This document shows positions 8,746 to 17,435 of a DNA stretch of 64,000 nucleotides, in pieces; the first letter of the stretch is position 1, and each line of letters begins with the position of its first letter. This stretch comes from Bacillota bacterium (GTDB taxonomy: Bacteria; Bacillota; Clostridia; Acetivibrionales; DTU013): assembly GCA_023412915.1 (NCBI GenBank), contig JAEZRE010000005.1:79850-143849 (forward strand), read 5' to 3'. Position numbers and translations under genes: made by a program. The notes beneath the pieces were generated by a model. It did not search any database, was not told where the DNA came from, and saw only the letters and a list, made by a program, of their open reading frames with translations.

Positions 8746-10023
8746 ATGAGACTTTTCAGGAACAAAGATACTGCGGTGTTTCTCATCCTCGAGGGCATCG
8801 TTTATACGATGGTTATAAACCTTTATAACCCGTTCGTCCAGATGTTCGAGAAAAGGATGGGCGGAAATGACTTTCATACCGCGCTGCTGAATGCCATACC
8901 ACCGTTGGTCGCGATTTTCGTGCTGATCCCCTTCGGTATAATTATCGAGAGAATCAACCGGAAAAAGCAGACAGTCCTCGTTTTGCTGGCCGTTTTGAGC
9001 ATTTTTTACGCCGCGGTGGCGTTCGTGCCTTTAATACCGCATCAGATCAAGGTGCTCGTATATGTGGCTCTGATCGGTCTGATGAATTTTCCGGGCTCGT
9101 TGTACCTGACGACCTGGCAGTCATATTTCGCAGATAATTTCAACGGCTCCTACGCCAGCAGGATTTATACTCTGAGGAGCAAATACAGCTCTCTTTTCGG
9201 CCTTCTTACCGTGCTTGTGACGGGACTGCTTCTGACGGTCGTGCCGAAATCGGATGCGGAAAGGCTCCTGCTGTACCAGATATTCTACGCGGTCTGTTTT
9301 GCGTTTACCCTGCTGCAGCTGTTCTTTTTCTCGAAGGTAAAGGGGCGGACGGAGTCGGCTGGTGATATTCCGGTTGACAAACTCTCCCACAGGATAACCA
9401 AGGAAGACCTCAAAGGAATTTTCAGAAATAGGAGGTTCGTAATCTTCGGTATTTGCGGTTTTGCCTTCCACTTTACCTGGCAGATGGCATGGCCCCTGTT
9501 CTTCATATACAATACCGATTATGCCAGGTTGAATGAGTTCCAGCTGGGTCTTACCAACGTAGCGTCCGGTTTGACGATGTTTCTGTCGTATTCCTTATGG
9601 AATAAATGGATGGATAGGAAAGGCAGCAGCTTTATACTGATACTTGGTGCGCTGGGGCTTTCGCTGAACTCTCTGGCTTATGCCGCGTCGCTGAATTTTA
9701 TCGGGATCATACTGATGAGCCTCTGCGCGGGTTTTGCTTCAGCGGGCTTCAACCTGTCGCTTTTCTGCAATCTTTTGGAGACCCTTCCCAGCGAGAAGAA
9801 AACGGTCTACATATCCGCCTTCAATACCATTACAAATATAACGGGATTTATTGCCCCGTTCATAGGCGTCTTTATGTACAACCGGACTAATATTTATATA
9901 GCCATGGGCTTGAACGGCGTCTTCAGGCTTGTTGCCACAGGAATGTACTTTGTTAAATGGCGCAGTGAAATCAAAAAGCCTGGGGATACCCGGAAGGGGA
10001 TCTCCGGCGGCCTCGCCGGATAG
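8746..10023 (+). CDS. Major facilitator superfamily transporter
   Basis: A 425-residue membrane protein with about 12 hydrophobic helices in two halves, a charged loop after helix 2-3 (IIIERINRKKQT, the MFS motif A position) and a long central cytoplasmic loop (about residues 200-235). The best guess is an efflux-type MFS permease; the substrate is unknown. A TATAAT sequence lies ~40 bp upstream at 8703-8708, so it is probably transcribed from its own promoter. It is followed by the 323-bp leader of the radical-SAM gene. Confidence 0.8.
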   Translation: MRLFRNKDTAVFLILEGIVYTMVINLYNPFVQMFEKRMGGNDFHTALLNAIPPLVAIFVLIPFGIIIERINRKKQTVLVLLAVLSIFYAAVAFVPLIPHQIKVLVYVALIGLMNFPGSLYLTTWQSYFADNFNGSYASRIYTLRSKYSSLFGLLTVLVTGLLLTVVPKSDAERLLLYQIFYAVCFAFTLLQLFFFSKVKGRTESAGDIPVDKLSHRITKEDLKGIFRNRRFVIFGICGFAFHFTWQMAWPLFFIYNTDYARLNEFQLGLTNVASGLTMFLSYSLWNKWMDRKGSSFILILGALGLSLNSLAYAASLNFIGIILMSLCAGFASAGFNLSLFCNLLETLPSEKKTVYISAFNTITNITGFIAPFIGVFMYNRTNIYIAMGLNGVFRLVATGMYFVKWRSEIKKPGDTRKGISGGLAG

Positions 10024-10346
10024 AGCGCGGGTTCCGGGAATTGACCGGACGGCCGGGTTCAGGCAGCAGGGCTTCCTGTGCGAAGCTTGTTAAATATTGT
10101 ACATTTGGTTATATTATTGTAAGATAATAAAGCGGCGGATGTCTTGTATATCCCGCCTTATTGAAACGCTAGTCGGCTGGTCGATGACTTTGTCATCCGC
10201 TCGCCCATGCATCCCGGGTAAGAAAATTTTTCTGTAACCGAAGAATTTTCTATGAATCGATGCGTTATAAAAAGTCGGAAGTGTTGGAGGATGTTTAGCG
10301 CCGATGAGGCGTGAATTTAAGTTAAAACATCCAAAGGAGGATACTT
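10024..10346 (+). promoter_or_regulatory. Promoter and long leader of the radical-SAM/L21 operon
   Basis: This 323-bp stretch holds no convincing gene. A promoter candidate is TTGTTA at 10087-10092, a 17-bp spacer and TATATT at 10110-10115. Downstream are a short palindrome (GATGACTTTGTCATC) near 10183 and, just before the GTG start, the stem-loop listed separately at 10289-10332. The leader would be over 200 nt, long enough to carry regulation. Confidence 0.5.
10289..10332 (+). promoter_or_regulatory. Leader stem-loop shared with the glgC leader
   Basis: GGATGTTT (10289-10296) can pair with AAACATCC (10325-10332). Inside lies AGCGCC-GATGA-GGCGT, a small GC hairpin, then a GAATTTAAGTTA segment. 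The 3' arm is followed at once by AAAGGAGG and the GTG start of the next gene. The same layout recurs three times before glgC (19852-19998). Structure and function are inferred from the sequence alone. Confidence 0.5.
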
Positions 10347-12284
10347 GTGCCTGTAATTATAAGGGACGATATACTGCAGAGCGTAGAGAAACCTGCAAGG
10401 TATACGGGCGGCGAGCTGAACAGCATAAAAAAGGATACGTCCGCGGTGGATATACGGTTTGCTTTTTGTTTCCCGGACACATACGAGATAGGAATGTCGC
10501 ATCTGGGAATGCGAATATTATACAATCTGCTGAACGAGCGAAACGATACATACTGCGAAAGGGTTTTCGCGCCGTGGACCGATATGGAGGCAAGGATGCG
10601 GGAGGATCACATTCCGCTCTTTACCCTGGAATCGCGGGATCCTGTGGGTGAATTCGACTTTGTCGGTTTCACGCTGCAGTATGAAATGAGTTACACGAAT
10701 ATACTGAACATGCTGGATCTTGCCGGTATACCGCTGCTGCGTGAAGAGAGGAAGGAAGGCCAGCCCTTCGTGTGCGCGGGCGGACCGTGCGCATACAACC
10801 CCGAGCCGCTCGCCGATTTCGTGGACTTCTTCATGATGGGCGAGGGAGAAGAGATCGTCAATGAAGTAATGGATACCTATGCGCAGTGGAAACGCGAAAG
10901 TGTGTCGCGCGAGGATTTTCTGAATAGAATAGTAAATATCGAAGGAATATATGTGCCGGGTTTTTACGACGTCGCCTACAATGAGGACGGAACCGTACAG
11001 AAGGTCCAGCCGGTGAAGCCGGGGTATCCCGAGAGGATCAGAAAGAGAATAATCAAGGATCTGGACCGCACATATTTCCCTGAAAAAATGATCGTTCCAT
11101 ATCTCAATATAGTGCACGACAGGATAATGCTCGAACTGTTCCGAGGCTGCACCAGGGGCTGCAGGTTCTGCCAGGCGGGTTTCATTTACAGGCCTGTGCG
11201 CGAACGTACGCCTGAAAAACTGCTGGAGCTTGCAGACAAGCTGCAGCAAAGCACCGGTTACGAGGAGATCTCGCTGACCTCGCTCAGCACGAGCGATTAC
11301 TCGGGGCTTCATGATCTGACCACAGGGTTGATCGAAGCAATGGAGCCCAAGAAGGTCAACCTGGCGCTTCCTTCTCTCCGTATCGATTCATTTTCGCTGG
11401 ATCTTATGGAAAAAGCACAGAAAGTCAGGAAAAGCGGACTGACCTTCGCTCCAGAGGCTGGGACGCAGCGCCTCAGGGACGTGATAAACAAGGGTGTTAC
11501 AGAGGAGGATTTGCTGAATTCGGTCGGAATGGCGTTTGGCGGCGGATGGAACGGCGTAAAGCTGTATTTCATGATAGGCCTGCCTTTCGAGACGATGGAG
11601 GATGTTGAAGGCATAGCCGACCTTGGTTTGAAGGTCGTGGACGAGTATTTCAGGACGCCGAAGGAACAGAGAGCCAGAGGCCTTGAGGTGACTATCAGCA
11701 CGTCGTCGTTCGTGCCGAAGCCCTTCACACCGTTCCAGTGGGAACCGCAGGACACCATGGAAGCTCTTAATGGAAAACAGAGATTCCTTAAGGGCAGGAT
11801 AAAAGACAGGCACTTGCGTTACAACTGGCACGAGTCGCAGCTCAGCCTGCTCGAGGCGGTTTTTGCAAGGGGCGACAGGCGAACGGGCAAATTGCTGCTG
11901 CGCGCGTGGGAACTTGGCTGTAAATTCGACAGCTGGGGCGAACATCTGAAATTTGACGCCTGGATGAAGGCATTTGAGGACTGCGGACTCGACCCTGCTT
12001 TTTATGCAAACAGGAAGAGGAGCTTCGACGAGGTGTTCCCGTGGGATCATATAGACGTGGGGGTTTCAAAGAAATTCCTGCAGCGTGAAAATCAAAAGGC
12101 CGAAAGAGCCGAAGTGACGCCCAATTGCATGAAGTCCTGCTCGGGCTGCGGAGCTGCCTCCTTCGAGCGGGGCATTTGCATCGACTATTCCGGGGACAAG
12201 TGCGGGGAGGCCGGCGCAGATAAGGCGAACGGCAGCCCTGAAGCCGGGGATGCCGGAAAGTCGGGGGAGGCAAGCGATGAATAG
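10347..12284 (+). CDS. Radical SAM protein, TIGR03960 family
   Basis: A 645-residue radical-SAM enzyme with an N-terminal cobalamin-binding-like domain (FCFPDTYEIGMSHLGMRILY) and the [4Fe-4S] motif RGCTRGCRFCQAG. It matches the TIGR03960 family, nearly always encoded with a TIGR03936 partner upstream of RNase G and L21 in Clostridia. The reaction is unknown; a role in modifying RNA or the ribosome is often assumed from the location. The C-terminus has a Cys cluster (CMKSCSGCGAASFERGIC) and a low-complexity Gly/Glu/Ala tail. The GTG at 10347 follows AAAGGAGG at the proper distance. It overlaps the next gene by 8 bp. Confidence 0.88.
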   Translation: MPVIIRDDILQSVEKPARYTGGELNSIKKDTSAVDIRFAFCFPDTYEIGMSHLGMRILYNLLNERNDTYCERVFAPWTDMEARMREDHIPLFTLESRDPVGEFDFVGFTLQYEMSYTNILNMLDLAGIPLLREERKEGQPFVCAGGPCAYNPEPLADFVDFFMMGEGEEIVNEVMDTYAQWKRESVSREDFLNRIVNIEGIYVPGFYDVAYNEDGTVQKVQPVKPGYPERIRKRIIKDLDRTYFPEKMIVPYLNIVHDRIMLELFRGCTRGCRFCQAGFIYRPVRERTPEKLLELADKLQQSTGYEEISLTSLSTSDYSGLHDLTTGLIEAMEPKKVNLALPSLRIDSFSLDLMEKAQKVRKSGLTFAPEAGTQRLRDVINKGVTEEDLLNSVGMAFGGGWNGVKLYFMIGLPFETMEDVEGIADLGLKVVDEYFRTPKEQRARGLEVTISTSSFVPKPFTPFQWEPQDTMEALNGKQRFLKGRIKDRHLRYNWHESQLSLLEAVFARGDRRTGKLLLRAWELGCKFDSWGEHLKFDAWMKAFEDCGLDPAFYANRKRSFDEVFPWDHIDVGVSKKFLQRENQKAERAEVTPNCMKSCSGCGAASFERGICIDYSGDKCGEAGADKANGSPEAGDAGKSGEASDE

Positions 12285-13020
12285 CATACGTATAAGATTT
12301 TCTCGCGGAGAAGAGGTTAAATTCATATCGCACCTCGACCTGATGAAGGTGTTTGAACGAGCAATCCGCAGATCCGGCCTGCCTATGGCATATTCACAGG
12401 GCTTCAACCCGCACCCGCAGATGGTGTTCGGGATGCCGCTTTCGGTAGGAATGACCGGCGGCGGGGAATATGCCGATTTCGAGCTTGTTTCAGAGGTGGA
12501 GCCGGTAATATTCGTACAAAAGCTCAATGAAGCTTTACCTGCAGCGATCCGTGTGACGGCGGCAGGAATAAAGAAAACGAAGTCTAATGTCATGGCCTCG
12601 ATAGAGGGGGCCGACTACATAATGGAATTGTTTGCGAGAGAAGAACTGGCGCCTGAAGAAGCCATACGAAGCTTCGACAGCATGCTGAAACAGGATATTA
12701 TCCCGGTGGTCAAGGAAAGCAAGGGCAAGGATGGCAGAAATACCTTCAAGGAAACGGATATAAGGCCCTTGATCATATCGGCTGAGCTTGAAGCCATGCA
12801 GGAAATGCGCTCCGGCTATGAGGATTTCAAGACCGCATTTATCCTGAGGGCCAGGTTCAGGGCGGGCAATTCTGCGAACCTGAGACCCGACCTGTTCATC
12901 AAGGCTCTTTCTGAACAGACGGGGATACCTGTTGCGGCGAGCAGGGTTCACCGCAGCGCGTTATATGCCGGACTCAACGGGAAGATGACGGATCCGCTGG
13001 ACCCCGCCATACTCGCGTAA
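12277..13020 (+). CDS. TIGR03936 family protein (DUF2344)
   Basis: A 247-residue protein beginning SIRIRFSRGEEVKFISHLDL with the family-typical GFNPHPQMVFGMPLSVG. It is the usual partner of TIGR03960 proteins and in some bacteria is fused to them. I take the ATG at 12277, where homologues begin; AAGTCGGGGGAGG precedes it inside the upstream gene, giving an 8-bp overlap and probable translational coupling. Function is unknown. It ends 95 bp before the RNase G/E start. Confidence 0.85.
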   Translation: MNSIRIRFSRGEEVKFISHLDLMKVFERAIRRSGLPMAYSQGFNPHPQMVFGMPLSVGMTGGGEYADFELVSEVEPVIFVQKLNEALPAAIRVTAAGIKKTKSNVMASIEGADYIMELFAREELAPEEAIRSFDSMLKQDIIPVVKESKGKDGRNTFKETDIRPLIISAELEAMQEMRSGYEDFKTAFILRARFRAGNSANLRPDLFIKALSEQTGIPVAASRVHRSALYAGLNGKMTDPLDPAILA

Positions 13021-13115
13021 ATCAATACAATGGTAAAAAGACATTGATAAAATGCTGCAAAGCTTGTGGTACATCGAATGGTTTTTTGCAGCTATTAATA
13101 TTTGGTGGTGTTATA

Positions 13116-14612
13116 TTGAGTAATGAATTGATTGCAGACATCGGTGTGTGCGAGAATCGTGTTGCGCTCCTGGAGGATGGGGAACTGGCCGAGATCAGTA
13201 TCGAAAGGCCCGGTGCGGCAAGGATGGTCGGCGGTATATACAGGGGCAAGGTCAGCAGTGTGCTGCCCGGGATGCAGGCCGCTTTTATCGACATAGGCTA
13301 CGAGAAGAACGCTTTTCTTTATGTCGGTGATATTATGGCAAAAAAAGATTATATGGACGACGACGATGAAGCAGAGCAGGATATAAAAGGCTGCAATATC
13401 GCAGATCTGCTGACTGCCGGCCAGGAGCTTACGGTGCAGGTGATCAAGGAACCTATAGGCTCGAAGGGTCCCAGGGTCACCACGAACATCACGCTGCCCG
13501 GCAGGCATCTTGTTTTGCTGCCGGACGCCGATTATACGGGCGTTTCGCGGCGGATAGAGAATGAGGCCGAGAGGAACAAGCTTAAAAAAATTGCCGAGAA
13601 CCTGAAACCCAAGGGAATGGGGCTTATCGTACGGACTGCCTCCGAAGGCGTGGAAGAACAGGCCTTTATCGAGGATCTGAATTTCCTCCTGAAGCTGTGG
13701 GATAATATCAAAAAGAAGGAGAGAAGCGGACCTGTGCCGCGCTGCATGCACAAGGATCTGAGCCTTGTACACAGGGCGGTGCGCGATATGTTCACCAAGG
13801 ATATCGATAAGTTCGTTATAAACGACAGGGAACAGTACAATAAAGTGCTCGAGCTTGTGGATATGATCTCTCCGGCTTTGAAATACAGGGTGGAATACTA
13901 TGGCAAGGACTATGACATGTTCGAATACTACCAGCTGGAAACCAAGCTCGCCAAGGCATTGTCGCGCAAGGTATGGCTGAAATGCGGAGGGTACATAGTC
14001 ATAGACAAGACCGAAGCGCTGACGGTAATAGACGTCAATACCGGCAAATATGTCGGGGGCAGCAGCCTTGAGGATACCGTACTGAAAACCAATCTCGAGG
14101 CGGCTTCCGAAATAGCCAAGCAGATACGGCTTCGTGACATCGGCGGCATAATTATAATAGACTTTATCGACATGCACGAACACGATCACCAACAGGCGGT
14201 ACTCGACATGCTGAAACAGGCGCTGAAGAAGGACAGGACGAAGACTGCCGTCGTGGGAATGACAGGTCTCGGCCTTATTGAAATGACCAGGAAGAAGGTC
14301 AAACAGGAGCTGTCGACAGTCCTGAACGTGGATTGCCCGTATTGCGACGGTTCCGGCAAGGCGTTGTCGCCGGAGGGCATTGCGCGGAACGCGGCAAAGG
14401 AAATAGCCAGGTATATGGGTCAGACGACGGCGGATTTGCTGCAGGTTGAGCTTCACCCGTCAGTGGAGCATGTGCTGAAAAGCGATATCAATGGATATTT
14501 TTCAAGGCTGCAGGAGACTTATAATAAAAAGGTATTATTCAAGGGCTCGGACAAATTGAGATATGATGAAATAAAGATCAACCAGGTTGACATTAAAACA
14601 CTCGTGTGTTAG
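13116..14612 (+). CDS. rng: Ribonuclease G/E family protein
   Basis: A 498-residue endoribonuclease that cuts single-stranded AU-rich RNA during rRNA and mRNA processing. In order: an S1 RNA-binding domain (GGIYRGKVSSVLPGMQAAFIDIG), the RNase H-like/DNase I-like catalytic part with IVIDKTEALTVIDVNTGK and GGIIIIDFIDM (metal-binding Asp residues), and the zinc-link CPYCDGSGK. The length fits the short RNase G form without an E-type C-terminal scaffold. I chose the TTG at 13116, five nt after GGTGGTG, because the protein then begins at SNELIADIGVCENRVALLEDG. Its leader holds a hairpin (GCTGCAAA at 13053-13060 with TTTGCAGC at 13086-13093). It precedes the L21 gene, as usual in Clostridia. Confidence 0.9.
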   Translation: MSNELIADIGVCENRVALLEDGELAEISIERPGAARMVGGIYRGKVSSVLPGMQAAFIDIGYEKNAFLYVGDIMAKKDYMDDDDEAEQDIKGCNIADLLTAGQELTVQVIKEPIGSKGPRVTTNITLPGRHLVLLPDADYTGVSRRIENEAERNKLKKIAENLKPKGMGLIVRTASEGVEEQAFIEDLNFLLKLWDNIKKKERSGPVPRCMHKDLSLVHRAVRDMFTKDIDKFVINDREQYNKVLELVDMISPALKYRVEYYGKDYDMFEYYQLETKLAKALSRKVWLKCGGYIVIDKTEALTVIDVNTGKYVGGSSLEDTVLKTNLEAASEIAKQIRLRDIGGIIIIDFIDMHEHDHQQAVLDMLKQALKKDRTKTAVVGMTGLGLIEMTRKKVKQELSTVLNVDCPYCDGSGKALSPEGIARNAAKEIARYMGQTTADLLQVELHPSVEHVLKSDINGYFSRLQETYNKKVLFKGSDKLRYDEIKINQVDIKTLVC

Positions 14613-14721
14613 AATATTTCGGTAACCGCTCGGCCCTGGCCCCAAAATGCGACAAAACACTTCGAAGAAATGTTTCGGCGCTGCCTTAAGTCGGCGAGTC
14701 TGTGAGCAGGAGGTATTAACC
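14613..14721 (+). promoter_or_regulatory. Putative L21 leader of the rplU-prp-rpmA operon
   Basis: The 109 bp between the RNase gene and rplU contain several short self-complementary stretches, for example CACTTCGAAGAAATG and GTCGGCGAGTCTG, ending in the AGGAGG at 14709-14714. Firmicutes are known to carry an RNA leader before L21, probably an autoregulatory site. I could not match the full consensus by eye, so the call rests mainly on position. Confidence 0.4.
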
Positions 14722-15033
14722 ATGTACGCTGTAATTGAAACAGGTGGCAAACAGTATAAGGTCCAGGAAGGCGACGTAGTTTTCGTAGAGAAGCTCGAAG
14801 TCGAGGCTGGCGCTGTAGTTACCTTTGACAATGTACTTGCAATTTCGGATGCAGGAAATGTTACTTTCGGAAAACCGACCGTAGCAAACGCATCAGTATC
14901 TGCTAAAGTGCTCGGTCAGGGTAAGGAAAAGAAAGTTATCGTATTCAAGTATAAGGCGAAGAAGGGCTACAGAAACAAAACCGGACACAGGCAGCCATAC
15001 ACCAAAGTACAGATCGATAAGATCAACGCGTAA
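14722..15033 (+). CDS. rplU: 50S ribosomal protein L21
   Basis: A 103-residue ribosomal protein of the large subunit that binds 23S rRNA. The start MYAVIETGGKQYKVQEGDV and the end KVIVFKYKAKKGYRNKTGHRQPYTKVQID are diagnostic. AGGAGG lies 8 nt before the ATG at 14722. Its TAA overlaps the ATG of prp by one base (TAATG). Confidence 0.97.
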   Translation: MYAVIETGGKQYKVQEGDVVFVEKLEVEAGAVVTFDNVLAISDAGNVTFGKPTVANASVSAKVLGQGKEKKVIVFKYKAKKGYRNKTGHRQPYTKVQIDKINA

Positions 15034-15365
15034 TGATCAAGGTAGTAATAAAGAAGGACACGAAGGGTTCTATCACGGGCTTTGAAATAAACGGCCACTC
15101 AGGTTATGCTGAGGAAGGGCAGGATATCATATGTTCGGCAGTGTCGGTCACGGCTTATACCGCAGCCGGCGCACTCGATGAACTGGCGGGGCTAAGGCGC
15201 TGCTACAGCGAAAACGACGGGCATATGACGATAAAGCTGCCGCGGCAGATGACCGAGCTGCAGGAATCAACCGCAGAGATCATCATGAAAACGACGGTGG
15301 TAGGTTTCAAACAGATAGAGCTCTCATACGGTAAATATGTTTTGGTAGTTGAAGAGGAGGTGTAA
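15033..15365 (+). CDS. prp: Ribosomal-processing cysteine protease Prp
   Basis: A 110-residue cysteine protease that cuts the N-terminal extension off L27 in Firmicutes and some other phyla. Visible are the catalytic His in INGHSGYAEEGQDIICSAVS and the catalytic Cys a few residues on. The gene sits between rplU and rpmA, the conserved arrangement, and the L27 encoded next door has the LQLFA extension this enzyme recognises. It overlaps rplU by one base and ends 4 bp before rpmA. Confidence 0.93.
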   Translation: MIKVVIKKDTKGSITGFEINGHSGYAEEGQDIICSAVSVTAYTAAGALDELAGLRRCYSENDGHMTIKLPRQMTELQESTAEIIMKTTVVGFKQIELSYGKYVLVVEEEV

Positions 15366-15369
15366 TCCG

Positions 15370-15651
15370 ATGATTAAAATCAATCTCCAGCTGTTCGCTC
15401 ACAAAAAGGGAGTCGGCAGCTCCAGAAACGGCCGTGACAGTGCGGCTCAGAGACTCGGTGTAAAGAGAGCTGACGGACAGTTTGTACTGGCCGGCAATAT
15501 TCTCGTAAGACAGAGAGGCACAAAGATCCATCCTGGCGAAAACGTAGGAATCGGAAAGGATGACACCCTTTTTGCCCTGGCTGAAGGCAAGGTCAAGTTC
15601 GCGAGACTGGGCAAGGACAAAAAGCAGGTCAGTATAGTTGCAAACCAATAA
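15370..15651 (+). CDS. rpmA: 50S ribosomal protein L27 with Prp-cleaved extension
   Basis: A 93-residue L27. The ATG at 15370 follows GAGGAGGTG; translation begins MIKINLQLFAHKKGVGSSRNG. The first nine residues, ending LQLFA, are the extension that Prp removes so that the mature N-terminus HKKG reaches the peptidyl-transferase centre. The remainder (RQRGTKIHPGENVGIGKDDTLFA) is standard. It is followed by a strong terminator. Confidence 0.97.
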   Translation: MIKINLQLFAHKKGVGSSRNGRDSAAQRLGVKRADGQFVLAGNILVRQRGTKIHPGENVGIGKDDTLFALAEGKVKFARLGKDKKQVSIVANQ

Positions 15652-15662
15652 GTAAAAAATAA

Positions 15663-15690
15663 GTCCCGGCGAATAAGCCGGGATTTTTTT
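15663..15690 (+). terminator. Rho-independent terminator after rpmA
   Basis: CCCGGC (15665-15670) and GCCGGG (15677-15682) form a GC stem with a six-base loop, followed by A and a run of seven T. It separates the ribosomal genes from obgE. Confidence 0.88.
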
Positions 15691-15715
15691 CTCTGAAAGG
15701 AAAAGGAAGCAGATT

Positions 15716-16990
15716 ATGTTCATAGACCGTGCCAAAATACATATAAAAGCCGGTGACGGCGGCGATGGGAAGGTATCCTTCCACAGGGAGAAGTATATCG
15801 CCGCAGGCGGACCTGACGGCGGCGACGGCGGCAAAGGCGGAGACGTTATCCTTTTAGTCGATGAAGGACTGAGGACTTTGATAGATTTCAAATACAGGAA
15901 AAAGTATTTCGCGGATAACGGCGAACCGGGTGGCCCATCGAACTGTTCAGGCAAAGGCGGCGGCGACCTCGTTATCAAGGTTCCGCCGGGAACGCTTGTA
16001 AAAGACGAGGAGACAGGGCGGATACTTGCGGATATGACTAAACCCGGGCAAAAGATCGTCATTGCCAAGGGCGGCAAGGGCGGCGCGGGAAATCAGCATT
16101 TTGCAACCTCTACAAGACAGGTGCCGAGCTTTGCGCGTGCCGGGGATCAGGGCGAGGAATACCGCGTTGAACTGGAATTGAAGACTATCGCTGACGTGGG
16201 CCTTGTCGGATTCCCGAACGCGGGCAAGTCCACGATACTATCCATGGTTTCGGCGGCGACTCCCAAAATTGCGGATTACCCGTTTACAACGCTGGAGCCG
16301 AACCTCGGCGTAGTCGGCATCGACGGAGGCGGCAGCTTTGTGCTTGCCGACATACCGGGCCTTATCGAGGGCGCTCACGAGGGCGTCGGGCTTGGCTATG
16401 AATTTCTGAGGCATGTCGAGAGGACCAGACTGCTACTGCATGTAGTAGATGTTGCCGGAGTCGACGGCAGGGACCCTTTGAACGATTTCGATACGATCAA
16501 TACGGAGCTGAAGCAGTACAACCCGAAGCTTGCCGAGAGGCCGCAGGTGGTCGCGGCAAACAAGGTCGATCTGCCCGACGGCAGAGATAACCTTGAAGGC
16601 TTCACCAAGGCGATAGAGGAAAAAGGCTACAAGGTATTTCCAATTTCTGCGGCAACGAACAAAGGCGTCAGGGAGCTGATGTTCTACATAGCCGAACGGC
16701 TTCGCGAGCTGCCTGAAGCGGTCCCGCTGACCGAAGAAAGCGGAGAGGTCGTATATGCCGCCGAGGAGGAAGAACCGTTCACGGTGCGCAGGGAAGGGAA
16801 CGTTTATATAATCGAGGGCAGTTGGGTGCGAAAAGTCGTAGGGTCCACCAACTTCAAGATATATGAGTCCATTCAGTATTTTCAGCGATCACTCAAAAAC
16901 AAGGGCGTCATAGACGCGCTGGAGAAGCTTGGAATAAACGAAGGCGACACGGTCAAGATCTACGATATAGAGTTCGAGTATATAAGGTAA
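15716..16990 (+). CDS. obgE: Obg family GTPase
   Basis: A 424-residue essential GTPase in 50S subunit assembly and stress signalling. Domains in order: the glycine-rich Obg fold (residues 1-158, GDGGDGKVSFHREK, GGDGGKGGDV), the G domain with GFPNAGKST (G1), FTTLEPNLG (switch), DIPGLIEGA (G3) and ANKVDLP (G4), and a C-terminal OCT domain (FTVRREGNVYIIEGSWV). That C-terminal domain is typical of Firmicute members. GAAAGGAAAAGGA lies upstream of the ATG. It follows the rpmA terminator and precedes yhbY. Confidence 0.96.
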   Translation: MFIDRAKIHIKAGDGGDGKVSFHREKYIAAGGPDGGDGGKGGDVILLVDEGLRTLIDFKYRKKYFADNGEPGGPSNCSGKGGGDLVIKVPPGTLVKDEETGRILADMTKPGQKIVIAKGGKGGAGNQHFATSTRQVPSFARAGDQGEEYRVELELKTIADVGLVGFPNAGKSTILSMVSAATPKIADYPFTTLEPNLGVVGIDGGGSFVLADIPGLIEGAHEGVGLGYEFLRHVERTRLLLHVVDVAGVDGRDPLNDFDTINTELKQYNPKLAERPQVVAANKVDLPDGRDNLEGFTKAIEEKGYKVFPISAATNKGVRELMFYIAERLRELPEAVPLTEESGEVVYAAEEEEPFTVRREGNVYIIEGSWVRKVVGSTNFKIYESIQYFQRSLKNKGVIDALEKLGINEGDTVKIYDIEFEYIR

Positions 16991-17061
16991 GGCTGTTGAC
17001 GCGGTGCCAAGCTGCGGCTGCAGGCGGATAGGAAATATGAAAAGGTAAGGATGAAAATATT

Positions 17062-17364
17062 ATGCTGACAAGCAAACAGAGAAGTTATCTGAGGGGTCTG
17101 GCAAACACCATGGATCCTATTTTCCAGGTGGGCAAGGGCGGAATAGGAGACAACCTGGTAAAGCAGTTCAATGATGCGCTCGAAGCCAGGGAACTGATAA
17201 AGGCGACGGTCTTGAGAAATGCGGAAGCCGACGCTCGTGAAATAAGCGGGGAGATCGCTGAAAGGACCGGCGCCGACGTTGTACAGGTCATCGGCAACAG
17301 GTTCGTATTGTACAAGGAGTCTGAGAAGAACAAGGACATCAGCTTAAACCTGAATATTATATAA
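17062..17364 (+). CDS. yhbY: YhbY-like CRM-domain RNA-binding protein
   Basis: A 100-residue protein made of a single CRM domain: LTSKQRSYLRGLANTMDPIFQVGKGGI is the family start, with GNRFVLYKES near the end. Members bind pre-50S ribosomal particles. The position just after obgE is conserved in Clostridia and fits ribosome assembly. AAGGTAAGGATG precedes the ATG. Confidence 0.93.
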   Translation: MLTSKQRSYLRGLANTMDPIFQVGKGGIGDNLVKQFNDALEARELIKATVLRNAEADAREISGEIAERTGADVVQVIGNRFVLYKESEKNKDISLNLNII

Positions 17365-17435
17365 GGGGAGAGAAGTCCCCAAAAGGGGTGTATCCGTCTT
17401 TTCCCGGCTAATATAGGCATGAGGAAGTTATTCCG

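Noticed and set aside
10291..10314. Leader peptide ATGTTTAGC... (seven codons) after GGAGG
   Set aside because: The frame is very short and in the glgC copies the same ATG reads on without a matching stop or a ribosome site, so a conserved leader peptide is unlikely.
10304..10651. Open frame beginning MRREFKLKHPKED in the leader and start of the radical-SAM gene
   Set aside because: It overlaps the well-supported radical-SAM gene in another frame, and the similar reading in the glgC repeats is explained by the shared stem-loop.
10518..11312. 264-codon frame antisense to the radical-SAM gene
   Set aside because: Opposite to a strongly conserved coding region, without recognisable domains.
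13095..14456. 453-codon frame antisense to the RNase G/E gene
   Set aside because: It is the mirror frame of a gene with clear family motifs and shows none of its own.
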